Positions 58,639 to 64,000 of a DNA stretch of 64,000 nt are shown here, in pieces. Positions within the stretch are counted from its first letter, which is position 1, and every line of letters begins with the position of its first letter. Position numbers and translations under genes: made by a program. Source of the stretch: JANOGU01 sp964499865 (GTDB lineage: Bacteria > Pseudomonadota > Alphaproteobacteria > Rhodobacterales > Rhodobacteraceae); contig CAZCPY010000001.1 of assembly GCA_964499865.1 (NCBI GenBank), positions 124,001 through 188,000 of the forward strand. The letters run 5' to 3'. The notes beneath the pieces were generated by a model, which searched no databases, was not told where the DNA came from, and worked only from the letters and a program-made list of their open reading frames with translations.

Positions 58639-58690
58639 TGGTGGGCGATGAGGGACTCGAACCCCCGACTTTTTCTGCGCCAACAGATAG
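58639..58690 (-). pseudogene. Orphan 3' tRNA half (ATCGCCC-ACCA)
   Basis: A T-arm (GGGGGTTCGAGTCCCTC) and acceptor strand ATCGCCC with an encoded ACCA form a normal tRNA 3' part, but no 5' part lies next to it; the tRNA-Val gene begins only 17 nt upstream. The anticodon region reads TCTGTTGGCGCAGA. The 7-nt acceptor strand is fully complementary to the 5' tRNA half at 59447-59479. Confidence 0.7.
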
Positions 58691-58706
58691 GTTAGGTGTA
58701 CAATAT

Positions 58707-58780
58707 TGGTAGGAACGGAGTGAATCGAACACTCGACTTCTGGATGTAAACCAGAAATTTTACCACTAAACTACGCTCCC
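58707..58780 (-). tRNA. tRNA-Val(UAC)
   Basis: It is a 74-nt cloverleaf with GGGAGCG/CGTTCCT acceptor (one G-U), anticodon loop TTTACAT (UAC) and encoded ACCA. It sits between the two halves of a broken tRNA. Confidence 0.9.
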
Positions 58781-59446
58781 ATGACTAAATATATAGAACG
58801 AGAAACTGCTAGAAAGCTTAGAAAAAATGGATTATCTTTAGCCGAAATAGCTCAAGAATTGAAAGTATCTAAATCTTCAGCCTGTAAATGGACTGAGGAT
58901 ATCGTGCTTACAGCGGAACAGACACAGCGTCTTAAGCAGAAGCAGCGTGTCAATGTTGCATTGCAAGCGCAGGGGCTCAAAAACAAAATAGCAGCTCGCG
59001 CTGTCCGAGATCGACATCGCGAAGAGTCTAAACGTTGGTTGACCGAAAATCCAGATCCTGCTCTTTTCGCTTTTGCCGCTCTCTACTGGGGTGAAGGCAT
59101 CAAGAACAGAAACAAGGTGGCTATAGGAACATCCGACTCGAAGATGCTTTACTTTTTTACCGAAATTCTTCGGAAGATATTCAATGTTTCGGAAGATCGG
59201 CTTCACCTTGATATTCTACTTCATTTCGGTATCAACGCGGCCGACGCAGTAGACTTTTGGAAGTCCTCACTGCGCTGGACATCTGGACGGGTTCATCCAG
59301 TACGATTCGCGGTTCCTAAAAGCTCTAAACAGGTTACCGCGCACAGATGTCCTTTTGGAACAGCACGTGTCTCTGTCTACGATACGAAGCTTCGAGCAAC
59401 CATTGAAGGAATGATGGATGTTGTCAAGGACAGCATCTTACTATAG
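58781..59446 (+). CDS. Putative homing endonuclease with N-terminal HTH
   Basis: It encodes 221 aa in plus orientation, wedged exactly between the first base of tRNA-Val (58780) and the start of a 5' tRNA half (59447). The N-terminus has a helix-turn-helix (GLSLAEIAQELKVSKSSACKW). Residues about 100-125 contain FAALYWGEGIKNRNKVAIGTSDSKML, a motif I associate with a LAGLIDADG-like homing family in prokaryotes. The site and orientation, with its stop touching a tRNA half, support a mobile endonuclease. Family assignment is tentative. Confidence 0.6.
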   Translation: MTKYIERETARKLRKNGLSLAEIAQELKVSKSSACKWTEDIVLTAEQTQRLKQKQRVNVALQAQGLKNKIAARAVRDRHREESKRWLTENPDPALFAFAALYWGEGIKNRNKVAIGTSDSKMLYFFTEILRKIFNVSEDRLHLDILLHFGINAADAVDFWKSSLRWTSGRVHPVRFAVPKSSKQVTAHRCPFGTARVSVYDTKLRATIEGMMDVVKDSILL

Positions 59447-59479
59447 AGAACGCACTCTACCAAACTGAGTTAATCGCCC
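59447..59479 (-). pseudogene. Orphan 5' tRNA half (GGGCGAT...)
   Basis: GGGCGATTAACTCAGTTTGG and TAGAGTGCGTTCT form a normal acceptor strand and D-arm, breaking off at the anticodon stem where the endonuclease stop codon begins. It abuts the CCA of tRNA-Tyr with no spacer. GGGCGAT pairs with ATCGCCC of the 3' half near 58643. Confidence 0.7.
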
Positions 59480-59567
59480 TGGTGGTGAGAGTAGGATTTG
59501 AACCTACGCTGAATCAATTGATGCCTGATTTACAGTCAGGTGCCTTCGACCGCTCGGCCATCTCACC
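59480..59567 (-). tRNA. tRNA-Tyr(GUA)
   Basis: It is an 88-nt cloverleaf with GGTGAGA/TCTCACC acceptor, anticodon loop CTGTAAA (GUA), long variable arm and encoded ACCA. Confidence 0.9.
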
Positions 59568-59603
59568 TCGCAACAGACGCAGTAAGGCGTCCGTTACGTG
59601 AAT

Positions 59604-59680
59604 TAGTAGCTCCGCCCGGACTTGAACCGGGGACCCGCGCCTTATAAGGACGATGCTCTAACCTACTGAGCTACGGAGCT
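59604..59680 (-). tRNA. tRNA-Ile(UAU)
   Basis: It has AGCTCCG/CGGAGCT acceptor, good D and T arms and anticodon loop CTTATAA (UAU, decoding AUA). The anticodon stem has one mismatch and a G-U. The 3' end reads ACTA rather than ACCA. Confidence 0.75.
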
Positions 59681-59685
59681 TGTCA

Positions 59686-59742
59686 ACTTAGTTGCCTGTC
59701 CTAAGCGAGGGGCAGTTTGCCTTTCGACAAACCCAACTAAGT
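59686..59742 (-). ncRNA. Structured RNA of unknown type between tRNAs
   Basis: Minus-strand RNA folds as a three-way junction: an outer stem ACTTAGTTG/CAACTAAGT (9 bp), a hairpin GTTTGTC-GAAA-GGCAAAC with a GNRA loop, and a TGCC...GGCA hairpin enclosing CCT/AGG. It lies between tRNA-Ile and tRNA-Thr in the same direction. It could be a relict tRNA, a processing element, or a Y-like RNA; no anticodon or T-loop is visible. Confidence 0.5.
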
Positions 59743-59805
59743 GCATGTATGCTAACAAAAAAGTGGAGCTCCCGATCAGGCTCGAACTGATGCCCTGCTG
59801 ATTAC

Positions 59806-60541
59806 CTACCTACGTGGTCTTTCAACCGGCTTATTATAGCCCTGTAGGCTGGACTTTCTCTTCACCGTGCACATGTCTGTGTTTAGGTGGACTCTGTAAA
59901 GTCTCTACACTTGCCCGGTCTTTCGACCTGCTAGCTCGGGATTGCCTTCAGCACTACCTGTTAAGGTTTCCCCGACTTAGGAGTCATTCACGCAAGGACT
60001 TTCGTACCTTGGTGTTCGTATTATGATAACCCTTATTTGTAACGCACCAGAGTGCCGCAAATCTTTCAACACGACTTATTCTTGCCGGTCATACTGCTCA
60101 CGTTCGTGCGCGGCTACGAGCAGGAATAAGAAGCGTAGACGTCAACCTAAATTATGTATTGTGTGCTCGAACAGTTTGCCTCGACATCAGAGACAATACT
60201 GTTCAAATACATGTCAACAACAATTAGGATTGATGAAAAGATTTGAGAGCTGGTCCGCAGGAGCACAACTGAGTCGCGTATCTCCTGGGTTGAAGAAGCT
60301 GCTATTTGAATCACAAGGATCAAAATGCGCTATATGCTGTTTACCGCCTATTTGGAACGATAAGCCATTAGTTATGGTTCTCGATCATATAGACGGTAAC
60401 GCCTTCAACAACTCTATTAGTAACGTACGCGTAGTGTGTCCGAACTGCAATGCTCAACTTCCTACCTTCACGGGTAGAAATAGAGGTAATGGGAGACACG
60501 ATAGGCGTATGCGTTACAGGCAGGGATTATCTTATTAGTAC
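59806..60541 (-). other. Group I intron in tRNA-Thr(UGU)
   Basis: The 736-nt intron ends in G. Core elements lie near the 3' exon, within 59806-60010: P-like AAGTCGGGGAAACC, Q-like GGCAATCCCGAGC, R-like GTGTAGAGACT and S/P7-like GAAGAGAAAGTCC. The rest is filled by an HNH gene on the opposite strand. Confidence 0.8.
60023..60538 (+). CDS. HNH endonuclease, antisense inside tRNA-Thr intron
   Basis: It encodes 171 aa in plus orientation, opposite to the host tRNA and intron, ending three nt from the 5' splice site. Cys pairs (CNAPEC; CSRSC; CIVC and YCSNTC) are followed by C-A-I-C and a H-N-H core (VLDHIDGNAFNNSISNVRVV, then CPNC near the C-terminus). Intron-encoded endonuclease genes are usually on the intron strand, so the inverted orientation is unusual. 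Confidence 0.8.
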   Translation: MITLICNAPECRKSFNTTYSCRSYCSRSCAATSRNKKRRRQPKLCIVCSNSLPRHQRQYCSNTCQQQLGLMKRFESWSAGAQLSRVSPGLKKLLFESQGSKCAICCLPPIWNDKPLVMVLDHIDGNAFNNSISNVRVVCPNCNAQLPTFTGRNRGNGRHDRRMRYRQGLSY

Positions 60542-60611
60542 AAATCAGCCGCTCTACCGACTGAGCTACGAGAGCTTTGTGGCCTGCTAGAGTATATAGC
60601 AGGCCAAGTAT

Positions 60612-60620
60612 CTTATGCCC
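60612..60620 (-). promoter_or_regulatory. Minus-strand promoter box GGGCATAAG
   Basis: It lies 37 nt upstream of the tRNA-Thr 5' end and directly after the upstream gene's stop, so it probably drives the tRNA cluster. One mismatch to the consensus. Confidence 0.45.
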
Positions 60621-60850
60621 TAAGTTCTTCGGTTTTTATCAGCGATCACAACCCTTTTAAAGGGGTACAGAAGAACCTCTAGCAAGGCCAGTATGCCGAG
60701 CGCTTGCCAGAAGGTGACCGTTTTAGCACCGAAGAGGTCTACCGCAAGCCAGTTCCATAGCAGCATGAACGCTGCTGATTGGAGTGCGATAACCAGACAG
60801 GCGGTCAGTACGACCGCCAGTCCGATAACCGCGAATTCGAGGGCTTTCAT
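60620..60850 (-). CDS. Two-helix membrane protein (76 aa)
   Basis: ATG 60850 overlaps the HD gene's stop (ATGA). Two hydrophobic helices (IGLAVVLTACLVIALQ; ALGILALLEVLLYPF) flank a short W/D loop (LLWNWLAVDLFGAKTVTFWQ), and the end is basic. From memory, this short WNWLxxDLFG / TFWQAL pattern recurs in phage membrane proteins of unknown function. Confidence 0.65.
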   Translation of the reverse strand: MKALEFAVIGLAVVLTACLVIALQSAAFMLLWNWLAVDLFGAKTVTFWQALGILALLEVLLYPFKRVVIADKNRRT

Positions 60851-61518
60851 GGATTGAGTATCGTCGGAAGCCAGTCCGAGTACATCGTTAGGAGTTGATT
60901 CATGTTTTGACGGGCGATCGATTCGTTTCGCCGCCCCTCTTCTGTCCGGTAGATATACTCCCTTTCGAGGAGACTAGTCAGAAACTTCCTCCTGGCGGGG
61001 TAGTACACCTTATCGGAGAATCGTGCGTATTCTCTTCTGATGGCAGCATCGTTACGCAAGAATGTCGGCCAAGACGCGCCGAGCTCGGCTAGATCAGCAT
61101 CTACGACGAGATTACCGATCGGGTCGTCTGTGTCGTTCGGGTATTTCGTCATCAAGATGATCTTGCAGATTCGATCGACGACGGTGCGGTCTATTCTGGT
61201 GTTCGACAATTGATTTCGGGCGAAATCCGCACTGCGCTCCTCGTTGTCTATCGCGCCTGGAATATACACCGCGTCGTGGTAGAAGGCGGCCAGATACGCG
61301 ATTCCTTTTTCCTTTGATGTCAGTCCATCACACCTGCTGTGAATTTCAGACAGTACCGTATAAACGTGGCTTTTGTCGTGATAGTGGCGATCGGGTTCAC
61401 CATAACCCGCCGTAGCACTCCAAAAATCGACGTGCGCGCTGTCGTTCGGAGCCAGCGCTTCGAAAGCATCGGACCACAGAAGGTATGAGAAGTTGAGTTG
61501 CTGTTGAGTGATGCTCAT
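60847..61518 (-). CDS. HD-domain phosphohydrolase (223 aa)
   Basis: It has an HD architecture: RHYHDKSHVYTVLSEIHSR (about 44-62), AFYHD (about 78-82) with the His-Asp pair, and VVDADLAELG (about 137-146). The family hydrolyses nucleotides or phosphodiesters using metal; RNA cyclic-phosphate or nucleotide substrates are possible given its operon with RtcB, 4 nt upstream. AAGGA precedes ATG 61518. Confidence 0.8.
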   Translation of the reverse strand: MSITQQQLNFSYLLWSDAFEALAPNDSAHVDFWSATAGYGEPDRHYHDKSHVYTVLSEIHSRCDGLTSKEKGIAYLAAFYHDAVYIPGAIDNEERSADFARNQLSNTRIDRTVVDRICKIILMTKYPNDTDDPIGNLVVDADLAELGASWPTFLRNDAAIRREYARFSDKVYYPARRKFLTSLLEREYIYRTEEGRRNESIARQNMNQLLTMYSDWLPTILNP

Positions 61519-61522
61519 TTGT

Positions 61523-62740
61523 CTATCCTTTGATGCAGACGATTTGTTTGAGTGTGTGGACTACCTCTACGAGGTCGGTTTGAGCTGCGATGACTTCATC
61601 AATGTCTTTATACGCCATCGGAATCTCGTCGATTACTCCGGCGTCTTTACGACACTCTACTCCTTCAGTAGCTGCCAATACGTCAGCGACACTGTATTGG
61701 CGTTTCGCTTCGGATCGAGACATGCGACGCCCTGCGCCGTGGCTACAGGATGTGAATGACGTCGGATTCCCTTTGCCACGTACGATGTACGAGCGCGCGC
61801 CCATAGAACCGGGAATAATCCCAAGCTCTCCGGCCTTAGCGCTGATCGCGCCCTTTCGTGTAATGTAGAGTGACTGGCCGTAATGAGTTTCTTTGGCGAC
61901 GTAGTTGTGGTGACACGTCACGGCCTTTTCCGTGATTTGTGTGGTGGGAAATCCGCGAACTGCTCTTAGGGCGTCTAGCACCTGCAGCATCATCATGTTC
62001 CGGTTTAGGGCTGCGTAATATTGAGCCCATTCAACGGAGTCCATGTACGCGTGAAAGATCGGATCACTCTCGTCTAGCCACGCTAGGTCTTTGTCTGGTA
62101 AGGACAGGTTGTTCCTTTCCATACATTCTCTAGCTTTAGTGATGTAATATCTTCCGATTCTGTTACCGATATTTCGAGAACCGGAATGTAGCATTAGCCA
62201 CAGTTCGTCGCGTTCATCTAGGCACAGTTCGATGAAGTGGTTACCTCCGCCCAGAGTTCCAATTTGTTGCTCGTATTTGCTATCTTTGAACTCTTGCGGT
62301 GCGTGAGAGGCTACCTTAGCGTCGAAGCTTGCGCCGAGATTTTTAAGCTCGGACCAGATGATCATGTTCCGCTTATTGGCGAAGGCGGTGCGACTGAAGT
62401 CTGCGAAACCGACGGGTACGTACTGCTCAATGGCGCGTCTTACTTCCGTTAAGGAGTCCGGCAACTGCTCGGCTCTAACGTTAAGTCGCGCAGCCAACAT
62501 TCCACACCCGATGTCTACACCAAGACTGGCCGGAATGATCGCGTGATTAGTCGGAATGACTGAGCCTACTGTCGAACCGATGCCAGCGTGTACGTCAGGC
62601 ATAACCGCCAACCACGGACCGACGATAGGTACGGCAGATGTGTTAAATAGTTGGTGCTTGGCTGACGGATCGATTTCGTGGTCAGGGATCCACGATTTGA
62701 TCGGAACTCTATTAGGGTTGTTATGCAGTTCGTAAGGCAT
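61523..62740 (-). CDS. rtcB: RtcB RNA ligase
   Basis: It encodes 405 aa from ATG 62740. The family motifs are in order: VMPDVHAGIGSTVGSVIPT (about 47-64), GVDIGCGM with the metal-binding Cys 79, GTLGGGNHF (about 166), HSGSRNIG, CHHNY, and RSYIVRGKGN then SCSHGAGRRMSRSEA (about 330-345) with the nucleophilic His. RtcB joins 2',3'-cyclic-phosphate and 5'-OH RNA ends with GTP and Mn, in tRNA splicing and repair. No Shine-Dalgarno is evident; the unit is transcribed toward the tRNA cluster and the Ro60 gene. Confidence 0.9.
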   Translation of the reverse strand: MPYELHNNPNRVPIKSWIPDHEIDPSAKHQLFNTSAVPIVGPWLAVMPDVHAGIGSTVGSVIPTNHAIIPASLGVDIGCGMLAARLNVRAEQLPDSLTEVRRAIEQYVPVGFADFSRTAFANKRNMIIWSELKNLGASFDAKVASHAPQEFKDSKYEQQIGTLGGGNHFIELCLDERDELWLMLHSGSRNIGNRIGRYYITKARECMERNNLSLPDKDLAWLDESDPIFHAYMDSVEWAQYYAALNRNMMMLQVLDALRAVRGFPTTQITEKAVTCHHNYVAKETHYGQSLYITRKGAISAKAGELGIIPGSMGARSYIVRGKGNPTSFTSCSHGAGRRMSRSEAKRQYSVADVLAATEGVECRKDAGVIDEIPMAYKDIDEVIAAQTDLVEVVHTLKQIVCIKG

Positions 62741-62765
62741 AGAAAAAATGAATGAGGGCGAGGGA

Positions 62766-62793
62766 GGGGCCACACCGTACTCGATGTGGCCCC
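62766..62793 (-). terminator. Hairpin between membrane gene and RtcB
   Basis: A 9-bp stem GGGGCCACA / TGTGGCCCC with a ten-base loop lies just past the stop at 62800. The T-rich tract comes only about 20 nt later, so it may attenuate or structure the rtcB leader instead. Confidence 0.4.
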
Positions 62794-62799
62794 TGCCGG

Positions 62800-63159
62800 T
62801 TACCGGTTTTTAGCAGCTCGAAGATTTTTTAACTGCTCTGTGGTTTCTCGCTTAGCAGCTTCGCGCAATTCTTGGTAGGTTTGCGCGGGCGACGTATATT
62901 CCCGTACAGGAATATATCGAACGCCATTATCTTCGATTTGAACGCCGAAGCGTTCTTGTGGTGTCAGAGGTGCTCGGTTCTTGCTTGGATACTCTACCGC
63001 GAGTACGCCGTAGATACCCGTGATGAGGAGGAATCCTACCGCAGTGATCACGTTCCCTACTCTCTCTGTATGCGTGTTCCGGAGGTACTTAGAGCACATA
63101 CGGCGCACACACAAGAGGATAGTTAGCAGCACCCCCCACTGCACGAACAGGCTAATCAT
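62800..63159 (-). CDS. Two-helix membrane protein (119 aa)
   Basis: MISLFVQWGVLLTILLCVRR and GNVITAVGFLLITGIYGVLA give two membrane helices. The C-terminal half is hydrophilic with a charged helix (YQELREAAKRETTEQLKNLR). The start overlaps the SPFH gene's stop (ATGA), so the two proteins are co-translated, and it may be a membrane partner of the SPFH protein (inference). Confidence 0.65.
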   Translation of the reverse strand: MISLFVQWGVLLTILLCVRRMCSKYLRNTHTERVGNVITAVGFLLITGIYGVLAVEYPSKNRAPLTPQERFGVQIEDNGVRYIPVREYTSPAQTYQELREAAKRETTEQLKNLRAAKNR

Positions 63160-64000
63160 TTTTGTAGTCCGTGCAGTAGAATCGCGGGATTTGACAACGC
63201 CTCGTACGGGAGGAGTACGACGTGATTGTCACTCTGCGAGAGCTGTTGCAGAATCGAAAGCCCGCGCTGCGTCACATACGCTTCGCTGACCACGCCAGCA
63301 AGGATCCTCTCTTGCTCAGCCTGAGTCGCGGCTTCCAACAGGTCGATCGCCTTTTGTTTCTCTGCAACCGCCAAGCGGGCGTCTGCTTGAATCAAAGCGA
63401 TAGCCTGTTCTGCTTGAGCCTCCTGAACTTGAATAGCCCGACGAGCCGCGGACTCTTGCGCCTCGACAATCACTGCCGGGGGTTGAATATCCGCAAACCC
63501 AAGGTTGAGGATGCGGATAGGGACGTCCTTCAGATCTTCTTGAATAGCTTTTTCGATCTCCGCACAGATGCGTGTGCGGTTGGTCAGAAGATCTTGAATG
63601 CTACACTCACTGACTAGGGAGCGCACTCGTTCCCGAATCTTGGGTTCTGCGTACGTAGCATACACCTTTTTGGAGGAGATCTCCAGTACGCGAGAATTCG
63701 ACGTAGCCGAAGGCGTCAGTCGGTTGAACAGTACACCCAGAGTGCGAGCGTCCGTCGTAACGGATGTCGTCATGCGCAACTCGAGCTGCACGTTGAGATT
63801 GTCCTTCGGCATGAAGATCTGCAGATCGTCCTCGACAGCGTTGTCGCTCGTTTCAGCGAGGACTAGACGGTATTTGGCGCCCCACGGCCATGTGATTGGA
63901 AGTCGAAAGCTAGACGGCTCTCGATACGCGGTTTCGAGGCCCTTTGGCGACAACACGCAGCCTATGTACCCGGGAGGTACTTCGACGCGCGCGCCGCACG
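63156..64000 (-). CDS. SPFH/band-7 protein, 5' end cut by window edge
   Basis: The frame is open to 64000, with PPGYIGCVLSPKGL near the edge, so the N-terminus lies outside. SPFH features: beta strands with DDLQIFMPKDNLNVQLELRMTTSV, EIISSKKVYATYAEPKIRERVRSLV, a helix NRTRICAEIEKAIQEDLKDVPIRILNLGFADIQPP, then a coiled Ala/Gln/Glu helix (ARRAIQVQEAQAEQAIALIQ). These proteins form membrane scaffolds. Some phages carry them to protect against host defence or to remodel the membrane (inference). Confidence 0.8.
   Translation of the reverse strand, partial: CGARVEVPPGYIGCVLSPKGLETAYREPSSFRLPITWPWGAKYRLVLAETSDNAVEDDLQIFMPKDNLNVQLELRMTTSVTTDARTLGVLFNRLTPSATSNSRVLEISSKKVYATYAEPKIRERVRSLVSECSIQDLLTNRTRICAEIEKAIQEDLKDVPIRILNLGFADIQPPAVIVEAQESAARRAIQVQEAQAEQAIALIQADARLAVAEKQKAIDLLEAATQAEQERILAGVVSEAYVTQRGLSILQQLSQSDNHVVLLPYEALSNPAILLHGLQK

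Larger units (their letters stand above)
59764..60575 (-). tRNA. tRNA-Thr(UGU) interrupted by a group I intron
   Basis: The 5' exon (60542-60575) gives GCTCTCG, D arm and anticodon stem GCTGA followed by TTT. The 3' exon (59764-59805) begins GTAATCAGC, with an ATCAGTTCGAGCCTGAT T-arm, CGGGAGC and encoded TCCA. Joined, the loop is TTTGTAA, anticodon UGU. The acceptor stem pairs 7/7 with one G-U. The intron splits U34 from G35. Confidence 0.88.

Noticed and set aside
58699..58706. TACAATAT as promoter for the plus-strand endonuclease
   Set aside because: It lies at the edge of the tRNA-Val gene and could be coincidence. It is not included with the late boxes.
62741..62773. Upstream extension of RtcB
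   Set aside because: The extra residues (MAPPSPSFIFS) lie in a hairpin and are absent from the family; ATG 62740 fits the usual RtcB N-terminus.

Overview
The window is a 64 kb piece of a large (probably jumbo) tailed-phage genome with a contractile-tail (myovirus-like) baseplate. Evidence: a baseplate J/gp6-like protein followed by a 1774-residue baseplate/tail protein, a long series of tail-fibre genes, many small phage-type hypothetical genes joined by ATGA, TTGA or GTGA stop/start overlaps, its own tRNA cluster, and no bacterial housekeeping genes. The host cannot be named from this window.

Layout. (1) 1-1835, minus strand: two or three hypothetical genes and a tandem array of five tiny glycine/tyrosine-rich protein genes with TTG starts. 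(2) 2033-7190, plus strand: an operon of Lys/Arg/Ala-rich, probably internal-virion proteins, ending in a terminator and a possible gp25-like baseplate gene. (3) 8012-15318: baseplate genes. (4) 15315-22343, minus strand: small non-structural genes (tiny membrane peptides, a second glycine-rich pair, a methyltransferase-like protein, DUF6378, an Ea22-like protein, a DnaQ/RNase T-like exonuclease); the 20.4-22.3 kb part looks visibly more GC-rich. (5) 22509-36250, plus strand: a 2503-residue fibre/spike with a glycosidase-like centre, further tail proteins, and a DEAH-type helicase at the end of the operon. (6) 36263-42227, mostly minus strand: DHH phosphoesterase, metallophosphoesterase, DUF1353, a sulfotransferase-like protein and a secreted alpha/beta hydrolase, plus one plus-strand KTSC gene. 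(7) 42312-53987, plus strand: tail fibres, a tail SGNH esterase and three paralogous collar-type fibres. (8) 54001-64000, minus strand: a virion-type protein, a Ro60/TROVE protein, a tRNA cluster (Leu, Ser, Val, Tyr, Ile, Thr and two halves of a broken tRNA), an HD hydrolase, RtcB RNA ligase and an SPFH protein cut by the window edge.

How it fits together. Virion genes (mostly plus strand) are preceded by TACAATA/TACACTATA boxes. Non-structural minus-strand units are preceded by a different box, TGnCATAAG. This suggests two temporal gene classes. The most unusual features are the RNA-centred block at 54-63 kb (Ro60 and RtcB around tRNAs, two of which carry anticodon-loop group I introns with homing endonuclease genes, plus a split tRNA and an unexplained structured RNA) and the tandem families of tiny TTG-started Gly/Tyr-rich proteins. 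All functional calls were made by reading motifs, without database searches.
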